This document shows, piece after piece, positions 26,080 to 34,022 of a DNA stretch of 64,000 nt. The position numbers were made by a program, and so were the translations under genes. Each line of letters starts with the position of its first letter. The first letter of the stretch is position 1. Origin of the DNA: an uncultured Francisella sp. (GTDB lineage: Bacteria > Pseudomonadota > Gammaproteobacteria > Burkholderiales > Neisseriaceae). The stretch is taken from assembly GCA_943913135.1 (NCBI GenBank), contig CALTVE010000001.1:310001-374000 (forward strand), in the 5' to 3' direction. Below the pieces are notes generated by a model. That model was not told where the DNA came from and searched no databases. It saw only the letters and a list, made by a program, of their open reading frames with translations.

Positions 26080-26103
26080 AGCCCCTAATTTAATGGGGCT
26101 TTC
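26080..26103 (+). terminator. Terminator after the SnoaL-like gene
   Basis: AGCCCC at 26080-26085 pairs with GGGGCT at 26095-26100 across a 9-base AT loop and is followed by TTCTATT. The T tract is imperfect. Confidence 0.7.
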
Positions 26104-26153
26104 TATTGCTTCCATTATGACCAGTAAAATAACTCGAAAGGACATATAACATT

Positions 26154-28253
26154 GTGAAAAAAACTACTTTAGCATTGAGTCTTTCTTTTGCTCTACTACC
26201 TGTAGTTTCTTATAGCCATAATAAGGATAGCAATGAATATGAATACCGAGAATTATATGTCCTAGGCGATAGCCTTAATGATTCTTATAAAGGCAAATCT
26301 GTAAATGAAGCTGAAATTTATCCCACGCAAATGGAATGCTTTCATCAAATAGTTTTTCACCGTCCTCTTGTCGATTTTCATAAAGGAGGAACAAATTTTT
26401 CTGTGTGGGGTAACACGGTTACGGATCTGACTCAAATTTTAAGAAACCCGCAATGGTTTAAACAGACACAGGGAAACGGTCATAATCTTTATTACATCAG
26501 TTTAGGAGCCAATGATATTAAAAACTCTGCTTTCCTGCGGCTAGTTGGAGTACCCGATTTCTTTGGTTTAAAAGTTTATCAACAATCCACCCATAAAATA
26601 GGTGAATACCTTAAATTTTTTGGCGACCATGGGCGCAACTTGCTTATTACCAGCACTGTTCCTAACATAGCCGTTACCCCGTTTTTTAGCTCTCTATTTG
26701 TTTTTCCACGTTTTGATATTATCCAGCGGGAAAATTTGCAACATCCTCTGCCTGTGTTGTATCCTGTTGCCGAAAAAATTTATCGCACCACCGCCCCTTT
26801 CTTTGAAAGCCCTTGGATTCGCGCCCCTTTAAACTTTATCGGCATCAATACCCCAGGGAGCTTGCGTCAAAAAGCCTTAAATTTTCAGTTTGATCCTAAT
26901 CGTTCTCTAGCAGAAAACTTGCAAAGCTATAATGAATATATCTTCCAAGGGAGCTTATTGAGCTTTATTGCTGGGCCTTTAGCTCATCATTTTTATGAGG
27001 TTTTAACCCGCAGTACTGATCAATACAATGCCCTATTACTCAATCAAGTCCTGCAATTGAAAGAAAATATCATTTTCTTGGATATACAAGGGTTCATACA
27101 AGATGTGTTGAAGCATTACCGTGAACTTCGCTTTGACGCTATTTTTGCCTCTGCCTGCAACGCTGGTACTTTCTCTCTGCCCGGCGCAACCTGTATGCCC
27201 GATTCACCTTTTCAAGATGATCAGCATCATTACCCTTTTAGCGATATTGTTCATCCTTCGGCTGAAGCGCATGAAGGCCTAGGTAAATATGCTTTAGTAG
27301 TCCTGAATGCACCTGTCCAATACAGTAGCTTACTGACCACGGAATTGATGCGCATCGATACTTTAAGTAACCGTTTATTGCAGCAGATCTTAGATATCGT
27401 AAAAAAAGATAGCCGACCTGGACATTCAGTAGGGGTAGAATACGTATTAGGTACTTACCGCCCAAGTTCTATGCAAGGAATAGAAGCAGCCAAACATAGT
27501 TTAAATAACCTTAATATTAGTTATAACACTATTTTTAATCGGCATAACAGCTTAAATTTAACTGTATCTTTGGCATATGGCAAGCTAGGTGGCTACCGAA
27601 ATTATCATTTTACTACGGAAGCGGCTACCTTAGCTCTTTTGGATGTATATCGCTTTAACCCCCATTGGTATACCAGTATAGAAGCAGCCTATAGTATTAT
27701 TCACGATCGCGATGTCCGCCGCTCTGCCTGGTTGGTTTTACTTTCCAGCTTTCATAGCGAAAGTGGTGATACCCACGCTACCAGTCATCATATTGCCTGG
27801 AGAGTAGGCTATCTTGGAGAAATCAGTGCGCATAGTCAAGCAGGGCTTTACTTAGGACTCACAAAAAACCGAGTTCGGGTAAATGGCTTTGACGAACACG
27901 TTCAGTGGAAAAGCACAGCGATGAGCTTTAATCCCCTTGCTTTTACTGACCTTTTTGCTAGCCTAGGTGCTATCTGGTCCTATCAAAAAGACTCAATAGG
28001 CCTATCTGCCGATGTCACTTTTAATCACAGTTTTCGCGAGGCTCGTTCTAATATCTATTCGGGACTCAGTAAATTTCCTATCCGTTTTTACCGCCCTGTA
28101 AAATTGAAAGAAAGAAACTGGGCAAATTTGAATGTCGCCTTCAGCAAGAGCTTAGCGCATCACAATAAAATTACAATCAGCACGGGTTTAACCCGCAATA
28201 TGTTCAAAAATAATCAATATCGCTTTTCATTAAACTGGCAGAAGAAATGGTAA
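26154..28253 (+). CDS. GDSL-family esterase autotransporter (EstA-like)
   Basis: The 699-residue product has an N-terminal signal peptide (about 1-21) and a GDSL hydrolase passenger. GDSLND puts the nucleophile at Ser40, GGTNFSVWGNTV is block II, LGANDI is block III, and the DIVHPSA segment supplies Asp364 and His367. From about residue 420 the sequence alternates polar and hydrophobic residues with many aromatics, and it ends in SLNWQKKW, as expected of a C-terminal beta barrel. This domain order is that of EstA-type autotransporters that display an esterase on the cell surface. Translation starts at GTG with GAAAGGA upstream. Substrate is unknown; lipase or phospholipase activity is possible. 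Confidence 0.87.
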   Translation: MKKTTLALSLSFALLPVVSYSHNKDSNEYEYRELYVLGDSLNDSYKGKSVNEAEIYPTQMECFHQIVFHRPLVDFHKGGTNFSVWGNTVTDLTQILRNPQWFKQTQGNGHNLYYISLGANDIKNSAFLRLVGVPDFFGLKVYQQSTHKIGEYLKFFGDHGRNLLITSTVPNIAVTPFFSSLFVFPRFDIIQRENLQHPLPVLYPVAEKIYRTTAPFFESPWIRAPLNFIGINTPGSLRQKALNFQFDPNRSLAENLQSYNEYIFQGSLLSFIAGPLAHHFYEVLTRSTDQYNALLLNQVLQLKENIIFLDIQGFIQDVLKHYRELRFDAIFASACNAGTFSLPGATCMPDSPFQDDQHHYPFSDIVHPSAEAHEGLGKYALVVLNAPVQYSSLLTTELMRIDTLSNRLLQQILDIVKKDSRPGHSVGVEYVLGTYRPSSMQGIEAAKHSLNNLNISYNTIFNRHNSLNLTVSLAYGKLGGYRNYHFTTEAATLALLDVYRFNPHWYTSIEAAYSIIHDRDVRRSAWLVLLSSFHSESGDTHATSHHIAWRVGYLGEISAHSQAGLYLGLTKNRVRVNGFDEHVQWKSTAMSFNPLAFTDLFASLGAIWSYQKDSIGLSADVTFNHSFREARSNIYSGLSKFPIRFYRPVKLKERNWANLNVAFSKSLAHHNKITISTGLTRNMFKNNQYRFSLNWQKKW

Positions 28254-28313
28254 ATGTTTTTGCTCGACTTACCTTGATTAACAGAAGACAAAAAAAGACG
28301 AGGAAGATATAGC

Positions 28314-28427
28314 TTAATTATTCTTTTCATCCAAATGATGATTGACTGTGTTACCTGATTCTAAAGTCGATAAACATGTGATCACCACTCCAAGGCTTAA
28401 AATGGCGATACCGGTGTAGCCAGCCAA
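28314..28427 (-). CDS. Possible 37-residue membrane peptide
   Basis: A short frame downstream of hrpA starts at TTG (28427) with TAAGG about 10 bases before it and ends at TAA (28314-28316). The product would hold one hydrophobic segment (AGYTGIAILSLGVVITC) and a polar tail ending HLDEKNN. A hydrophobic-then-acidic layout of this kind is unusual for random DNA, but the start codon is weak and no homologue is recognised. The 28254-28452 interval otherwise shows nothing except a small hairpin. Confidence 0.22.
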   Translation of the reverse strand: MAGYTGIAILSLGVVITCLSTLESGNTVNHHLDEKNN

Positions 28428-28430
28428 GTT

Positions 28431-28449
28431 AAAAGAGCCTTACGCTCTG
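28431..28449 (-). terminator. Weak hairpin at the hrpA end
   Basis: AGAGC at 28434-28438 pairs with GCTCT at 28444-28448 just after the hrpA stop. On the minus strand it is followed by TTTT. The stem is only 5 bp, so termination would be partial. Confidence 0.35.
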
Positions 28450-28452
28450 TTT

Positions 28453-31400
28453 TTATTGCTCTTTTATTTCTTGCCATATTTTTTGCAACCGCTTGATCGA
28501 TATGCGATAAGGCGTTTTTAATTCCTGCGCGAATAGAGAAATTCTTAGTTCTTCCATTTTCCAGCGAAAGTCTAACCAAGAAGAAGGGATAGGCAGGTCT
28601 CTTTCCTTTTTCTGGCTAAAAGCACTTTGCCAAGCTTGGTGTAAAGCCTGGATCGCTTCTTCATGCGCTGCATCTTGCGTTTGCCGATCCCCATATTTTT
28701 CTAAGCGCAACATCATTGCCTGTAAATAAACGTTGAATCGCGACCATTGTTCCCAAGGTGTTTTAACAATAAAGCCCGGGTAGACCAAGGCCTCTAACTG
28801 TTTTTGTATTATCGGAGTTAACACATGTTGGCCCAATTTGCTTCTTAACTGACGGTATAAATAACTCGTCTCTTTGACATGAGAAGCCAACATTCCCACT
28901 TTTTGAACAAGCTGATGCCCGGCATTAATTCTTTCCTGAAACAGATCAGCGTACTGAGGAATGGCTTGCCCAGGAGGTAGAATGATCGCTTTTAAACTGG
29001 TGGCGATAATTTCTTTTACAAGTTGATCGCTCGTATACAAACCCTCTAGACCAAGACTTACTTCGGTTAGATTGTTAAGTAAACGCTCACTTTGGCGAAT
29101 TTGTTTAATTAATATCAATCGCGCCAAGGCCAGGATTCCTTCTTTGTGAGCTTCTAAAGCAGTTTCTGGTTGATTAAACAAACGGAGGGCAACCTTATTT
29201 CCCTCTTTTTTCAAAGCAAGGTAAGCATTGATCTTTTGATTTCCCCTCTGTAGAACAATACTTTGGCCAATGTCGCCAAAATCCCAGCGTTTTACTTCTT
29301 CCTTTTCCAAAGATTTATCTATATTGGCTACAGAAAACTGTTTTTCTATTTTTCTTTTTAAATTGTGCTTGAGTACTGTTAAATCCCGCCCCATAGCAAG
29401 CTCGCGGTCATACTCATCAACAACAATAAAATTCATCCGGGTAAAATCAGGCAGTGATGCCACGAGCTTCTGCCAATCAATACCTGCTAATAACGTTTCG
29501 TCTCCTACCCGGCGCAGTACCTGAGTATATAAGGCAGATAGCAAAGATGCTTGCTGATCCGGCTCCGTAGATAAGAACTCGGTGATAAATTGAGGTAAAG
29601 GAGTAATATAACGCTTAATACGCCCCGGTAAGGCTTTTAAAAGTAATGTTATTTTTTCACGTATTAAGCCTGGAACTAGCCATTCAAAAGGTGCAGCTTG
29701 CAAATTTTTCAATAAAATAATCGGCACCACTACACTTATCCCATCTAAAGGATGCCCCATTTTAAAATGGTATTGCAAGGATAAAGTATTTTCTCCAAAA
29801 GACCAGCTATCAGGATATAAAGTTTCTACCCGCTCGCGTTCAGTCTGATCGATAACTTCTTCTAGAGTAAAACTTAACAGTCGATTCCGCCTCTTCGCAT
29901 CTTTTTTAATCCAGTTAATCAAACTGCAACTATTCCAAACATGTTCGGGCAAACGCTCTTTATATAGATTAAAAAAAGTTTCTTCTAGGGCAAAACTCTG
30001 CCGCCTTTGTCGAGCTTGGAAGTTTTCTACTGTCTTAAAAAGGCGTTGATTGTGTGGATAAAAAGAAGAATTAAGATGTAATTTTTTGCCGATTAAACCC
30101 TCGCGAATGAAAATTTCGCGCGCTTTTATCGGGTCTTTACCTCCCAAAGAAATCTGACGACTGAGAATTTTTTTACCATATAAAAAAGCTTCTTCTTCTA
30201 CTACTGTCTCCCCACGATTTTCTGACCAGAAGGGAACACCATATCGATACTTCACCAAAGCCTGAGCTGGTTTTTCTATCCATTCAGGAAGAATGCGCGC
30301 CACACGCAAGGCAAAAACTTGATTGCTTTGCAGCAAAGTAGCGGCCATCAGCCACCGTGGATTCTTTTTCCTTAGAGCAGAACTGGAGTGAATAAAAAAA
30401 CGCCGTACTTTGACCCCAAGATAAGCTCCTTTATCGGCTGCATGCAAACTTCTTTCACCTATATTAGCCGTCATACCGTACAAGAGTAGCTGATGAATAT
30501 GCTGATAACGTTTTTTTTCATAGCGGTGTTTTTCCTGCTCATCTAACTCTTTTCTATCAGCAGGCTGTACTTTATAACCCAGTAAACAAACCGCTTCAGC
30601 CATTTCTTGCATAAGATGATTCCATTCAGTCATGCGCCGAAATGATAAATGATGGGTTTTACACCAAGCAGCCAGTTGCCGTCGTTTTACCCCTTGTTTC
30701 TTTTGCGCCTGATAGGCATACCATAGATTTAAATAGCTGTAAAAATCAGAATGTTCGTCTTCAAACAAAGCGTGGGCTGCTTTTGCTGCATTTCTTTCTT
30801 CAGGTAAAATAACGCGAGGATCGGGTATAGAAAGCACCGCCAGAATGACCAAAATGTCATAAATTTCTTTATAAGGACGAGCAGCCACTAAAATACGAGA
30901 AAGGCGCGGATCCAAATTCAATTTGGCCATTTCTTTACCCATCGCAGTAATGGCATTGCTGCTATCAAAGGCGCCTAGCTCACGCAATTCTTTTTCCCCG
31001 CTTTTAATTGCCCTTAGCTTAGGAGGATCCAATAAAGGAAAATCGGTTAACGCCCCTAGACCCAAATAGGCCATTTTTAAAATAACCTGAGATAAATTAG
31101 AACGCAAAATTTCAGGATCACTAAAAGCAGGACGCTGATTAAAATCATCTTCACTATAAAGACGCACAGCTAACCCAGCCCTTTCACGCCCAGCGCGTCC
31201 AGCACGTTGCTTAGCCGCAGCTTGGGAAATTTTTTCTATCTGCAGTTGGTCAATCTTAGAAGCATGTAAATAACGTTTTACCCGCACTAAGCCACTGTCG
31301 ATCACATAGCGGATCCTGGGCACGGTTAATGAAGTTTCTGCGATATTAGTCGCTAAAATAACCCGAGTTAATCCTAAATCAGGGTGAAAAATCTTATCCT

Positions 31401-32334
31401 GTGCTTCTTGGGGCAATTGTGCATAAAGTGGTAAGAAAATCGCTTTTTTTAAACCACTTTCTTCTAAGGCATCCACCGCATCACGAATTTCCCCTTCGCC
31501 CGGTAAAAAAACTAAGACATCTCCTCGTTCTTTTTGCCATAGACGCTCTACTTGCTGCACAATCGCTTCAGGAAGAGACAAAGTTAATCCATCTTCATCT
31601 TGCTCTTCTAAGGGAGCGTATTCCATAACGACCGGATAGCTACGCCCAGAAACATGAATCACTGGAGCCTCGTTAAAGTAACTACGCACTATATCGGCAT
31701 TCAACGTTGCTGAAGTAATGACTACTTTTAGGTCAGGGCGTTCTTGCAATATCTTTTTTAAGTAGCCTAATAAAAAATCAATGTTTAAAGTGCGTTCATG
31801 TGCCTCATCAACAATGATGGTATCGTACTCATTCAGCAATCGATCCCCAGCAATTTCTGCAAGCAGCATGCCATCGGTTAATACTTTGATATAGGTTTCA
31901 GGCGAAATTTTGCTGTTATGACGGATTTTAAAGCCAACTTCTTTACCCACTGGGACTTGCAATTCTTCGCTTAAGCGATGGGCAAGGGCGCGAGCAGCAA
32001 TACGCCTGGGCTGAGTTAAAGCAATTCTACCGGCTACGCCTCGCCCCAGTTTTAAAGCAAGCTGCGGTAGTTGCGTGCTTTTCCCTGATCCGGTCTCGCC
32101 TGAAACGATAATGACAGCATGATGATATAAAGCTTCTTCAATCTCACCATATTTCTCTGCTATGGGTAAAGTAGTTGAAAGTTTCACCGGCGGTTTATGC
32201 TTTAAGCGAGTCAGATAAGCACGATGTGATCTTGCCCAATATCTCGCTACCGCCTTTTTGCTGTCATGGTTTTCAGGATCCTTCGACGCCTGATGTAAAA
32301 AGGAGAGGTCTTTATTGCGTACTTCTCGGGGCAT
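28453..32334 (-). CDS. hrpA: ATP-dependent RNA helicase HrpA
   Basis: HrpA is a DEAH-box RNA helicase; in E. coli it acts on mRNA processing and on stalled ribosomes. The 1293-residue product has the full helicase core: GETGSGKS at 79-86, TQPRRIAA, DEAH at 176-179, the SAT motif and QRAGRAGR. The helicase-associated domains follow, and then the long C-terminal region found only in HrpA, ending in the DFRWKMEELRISLFAQ segment. Length agrees with the E. coli protein (about 1300). It is transcribed alone; the region upstream carries a separate divergent promoter for a small lipoprotein. Confidence 0.96.
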   Translation of the reverse strand: MPREVRNKDLSFLHQASKDPENHDSKKAVARYWARSHRAYLTRLKHKPPVKLSTTLPIAEKYGEIEEALYHHAVIIVSGETGSGKSTQLPQLALKLGRGVAGRIALTQPRRIAARALAHRLSEELQVPVGKEVGFKIRHNSKISPETYIKVLTDGMLLAEIAGDRLLNEYDTIIVDEAHERTLNIDFLLGYLKKILQERPDLKVVITSATLNADIVRSYFNEAPVIHVSGRSYPVVMEYAPLEEQDEDGLTLSLPEAIVQQVERLWQKERGDVLVFLPGEGEIRDAVDALEESGLKKAIFLPLYAQLPQEAQDKIFHPDLGLTRVILATNIAETSLTVPRIRYVIDSGLVRVKRYLHASKIDQLQIEKISQAAAKQRAGRAGRERAGLAVRLYSEDDFNQRPAFSDPEILRSNLSQVILKMAYLGLGALTDFPLLDPPKLRAIKSGEKELRELGAFDSSNAITAMGKEMAKLNLDPRLSRILVAARPYKEIYDILVILAVLSIPDPRVILPEERNAAKAAHALFEDEHSDFYSYLNLWYAYQAQKKQGVKRRQLAAWCKTHHLSFRRMTEWNHLMQEMAEAVCLLGYKVQPADRKELDEQEKHRYEKKRYQHIHQLLLYGMTANIGERSLHAADKGAYLGVKVRRFFIHSSSALRKKNPRWLMAATLLQSNQVFALRVARILPEWIEKPAQALVKYRYGVPFWSENRGETVVEEEAFLYGKKILSRQISLGGKDPIKAREIFIREGLIGKKLHLNSSFYPHNQRLFKTVENFQARQRRQSFALEETFFNLYKERLPEHVWNSCSLINWIKKDAKRRNRLLSFTLEEVIDQTERERVETLYPDSWSFGENTLSLQYHFKMGHPLDGISVVVPIILLKNLQAAPFEWLVPGLIREKITLLLKALPGRIKRYITPLPQFITEFLSTEPDQQASLLSALYTQVLRRVGDETLLAGIDWQKLVASLPDFTRMNFIVVDEYDRELAMGRDLTVLKHNLKRKIEKQFSVANIDKSLEKEEVKRWDFGDIGQSIVLQRGNQKINAYLALKKEGNKVALRLFNQPETALEAHKEGILALARLILIKQIRQSERLLNNLTEVSLGLEGLYTSDQLVKEIIATSLKAIILPPGQAIPQYADLFQERINAGHQLVQKVGMLASHVKETSYLYRQLRSKLGQHVLTPIIQKQLEALVYPGFIVKTPWEQWSRFNVYLQAMMLRLEKYGDRQTQDAAHEEAIQALHQAWQSAFSQKKERDLPIPSSWLDFRWKMEELRISLFAQELKTPYRISIKRLQKIWQEIKEQ

Positions 32335-32440
32335 AGATAAATTTTTGCTGGTAAATAACTATTATATCTAACCAGGCAAAAGCTAACCAGTGATTTTTGA
32401 AACCTTAAATGATTCGCCATGGGTGCTCGTTCACCGCTGA

Positions 32441-32469
32441 TTGACCTCCTATCTTTAGTTCCTTATAAT
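32441..32469 (+). promoter_or_regulatory. Near-consensus sigma-70 promoter
   Basis: TTGACC at 32441-32446 and a perfect TATAAT at 32464-32469 are separated by exactly 17 bases. The start codon of a small lipoprotein lies about 40 bases downstream of the predicted start point. Confidence 0.85.
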
Positions 32470-32516
32470 GAAAGATCTATTAAATTACCAACATATTTTC
32501 AATGATGGAGAAAACT

Positions 32517-32711
32517 ATGAAATTTAAATATCTGCCGTTGGCTGCATTGTCTTTGCTGTTTGCAGCGTGCGACAACCCCCAAGTAGAGGAAGCTAATAAC
32601 AGCGCAGATGTACCTGCTGCGCCCGTAAATGATCAAGCGACCTCTGCTGATACTACTCCTGCTTCAGGTACTGCAACCCCTACAACAGATACCAGCACTA
32701 CTGCTCAATAA
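32517..32711 (+). CDS. Small Thr/Ala-rich lipoprotein
   Basis: A 64-residue product with a classic lipoprotein signal ending LLFAAC. The mature part of about 45 residues is low-complexity, rich in Ala, Thr, Pro, Ser, Asp and Asn, with no predicted fold. The ATG at 32517, with ATGGAG upstream, is better than one at 32502. A near-consensus promoter and a 10-bp terminator flank it closely, so it is probably a strongly expressed single-gene unit. No family is recognised; roles as a surface linker or an immunity or coat lipoprotein are guesses. Confidence 0.75.
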   Translation: MKFKYLPLAALSLLFAACDNPQVEEANNSADVPAAPVNDQATSADTTPASGTATPTTDTSTTAQ

Positions 32712-32730
32712 CCTGCATACAATCCATACT

Positions 32731-32767
32731 AAGTAGAAAGGGCCTTTATGTTCTTTCTACTTTTTTA
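32731..32767 (+). terminator. Strong terminator after the small lipoprotein
   Basis: AAGTAGAAAG at 32731-32740 pairs with CTTTCTACTT at 32753-32762 and leads into a run of Ts to 32766. It separates the lipoprotein unit from prfA, which starts 24 bases later. Confidence 0.92.
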
Positions 32768-32790
32768 TTTTCTTTTAAATTGTTAATACG

Positions 32791-33873
32791 ATGAAGGCTT
32801 CTTTAACCCAACGCTTAGACCGTCTAAAAGAACGACTAGAAGAAGTCACTGAGCTTTTATCTTCTTCGGAAGCAACCGACAATATGGAAGAATTTCGTAA
32901 ACTTACTAAAGAACATGCGGAATTACAGCCCATTGTCGAAACCTATAATGCGTACCAAGAAGCAGAAAGTAATCTGCAAGCTGCCGAAGAAATGATCTCT
33001 GACCCAGAAATGAAGAGTCTAGCGCAAGAAGAAATCAGTCATAATAAAGCTTTGCGAGACCACTTTAGTGAACAACTGAAAATTCTTCTTTTACCCAAAG
33101 ATGAAGATGATCAAAAAAATGTCGTTTTAGAAATCCGCGCTGGCACAGGAGGAGATGAAGCGAGTCTTTTTGCTGCCGATTTATTTAGGTTATATAGCAA
33201 ATATGCAGAAAAAAAAGGCTGGCACATCGATTTACTGTCGGCAACTGAATCAGATGTCGGGGGCTATAAAGAAATTATTGCCTTAATCGAAGGAGACAAT
33301 ATCTATAAGGCATTGAAATTTGAGTCTGGTGGGCATCGAGTGCAGCGGATTCCCCAAACCGAAAGTCAAGGACGGATACACACCTCTTCTTGTACCGTAG
33401 CGATTATGCCCGAAGCTGACCAAATTAAAGAAACCCAATTAAACCCAAACGATCTTAAAATCGACACCTTTCGTGCCAGCGGTGCCGGAGGCCAACACAT
33501 TAATAAAACCGACTCAGCGGTACGAATTACCCATTTACCGACCGGATTAGTTGTGGAATGCCAAGACGGCAGGTCACAACACAGCAACAAAGCGCAGGCT
33601 TTAAAGGTGCTTGCCGCTCGTCTTTATGACAAACAAAAAAGCGAAGCACATGCTAAAGAAGCGGCCGAACGTAAGAGCTTAATTGGCAGCGGAGAAAGGA
33701 GCGAGCGTATTCGCACCTACAACTATCCTCAAGGACGAGTAAGTGACCATCGTATCAATTTAACCCTCTACAAGCTAGATCAAATTATGGAAGGTAACCT
33801 AGAAGAATTGATTCAGCCCTTACAGCTAGAATACCAAGCAGAACAGTTAAGCCGCGCCGAAGAAAACAACTAA
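32791..33873 (+). CDS. prfA: Peptide chain release factor 1
   Basis: RF1 reads UAA and UAG and triggers peptide release. The 360-residue product has the coiled N-terminal domain, the anticodon-like tripeptide region around HRVQRIPQTES (PQT motif), and GAGGQ with the catalytic Gln at about 235. The PQT tripeptide distinguishes RF1 from RF2 (SPF). The terminator of the preceding lipoprotein gene is close by, so a promoter must lie in a very short gap or expression depends on readthrough. Neither prmC nor hemA, common neighbours of prfA, is present here. Confidence 0.97.
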   Translation: MKASLTQRLDRLKERLEEVTELLSSSEATDNMEEFRKLTKEHAELQPIVETYNAYQEAESNLQAAEEMISDPEMKSLAQEEISHNKALRDHFSEQLKILLLPKDEDDQKNVVLEIRAGTGGDEASLFAADLFRLYSKYAEKKGWHIDLLSATESDVGGYKEIIALIEGDNIYKALKFESGGHRVQRIPQTESQGRIHTSSCTVAIMPEADQIKETQLNPNDLKIDTFRASGAGGQHINKTDSAVRITHLPTGLVVECQDGRSQHSNKAQALKVLAARLYDKQKSEAHAKEAAERKSLIGSGERSERIRTYNYPQGRVSDHRINLTLYKLDQIMEGNLEELIQPLQLEYQAEQLSRAEENN

Positions 33874-33893
33874 AATTTTAAAGAAAATTTTTA
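33872..33893. terminator. AT-only hairpin between prfA and tRNA-Lys
   Basis: AAAATTTT occurs twice around a 4-base AAAG loop, forming a hairpin of A-T pairs with T tracts on both sides. It lies between the prfA stop and the 3' end of the converging tRNA-Lys. Weak pairing makes efficiency doubtful. Confidence 0.35.
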
Positions 33894-33900
33894 GTCAAGA

Positions 33901-33975
33901 TGGTGGGTCGTGAAGGATTTGAACCTTCGACCAACGGATTAAAAGTCCGCTGCTCTACCACTGAGCTAACGACCC
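33901..33975 (-). tRNA. tRNA-Lys (anticodon TTT)
   Basis: On the minus strand the gene starts GGGTCGTTAGCTCAG and has anticodon loop CTTTTAA, T arm gaagg/ccttc and a 3' end with an encoded CCA (tgg at 33901-33903 on the plus strand). Acceptor, D, anticodon and T stems all pair fully. It is nearly identical to the E. coli tRNA-Lys as I know it. It follows recJ on the same strand, with its own promoter overlapping the recJ end. Confidence 0.97.
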
Positions 33976-33993
33976 CAGCAAAGGGAAACGGTT

Positions 33994-34022
33994 ATTATAG
34001 GTAATCTATCTTTTGGGGTCAA
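33994..34022 (-). promoter_or_regulatory. Sigma-70 promoter for tRNA-Lys, overlapping recJ 3' end
   Basis: On the minus strand TTGACC (34022-34017) and TATAAT (33999-33994) are exactly 17 bases apart. The -35 box encodes Leu-Asp in the last codons of recJ, whose stop is at 34006-34008. The predicted start point lies about 12 bases before the tRNA. Confidence 0.8.
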
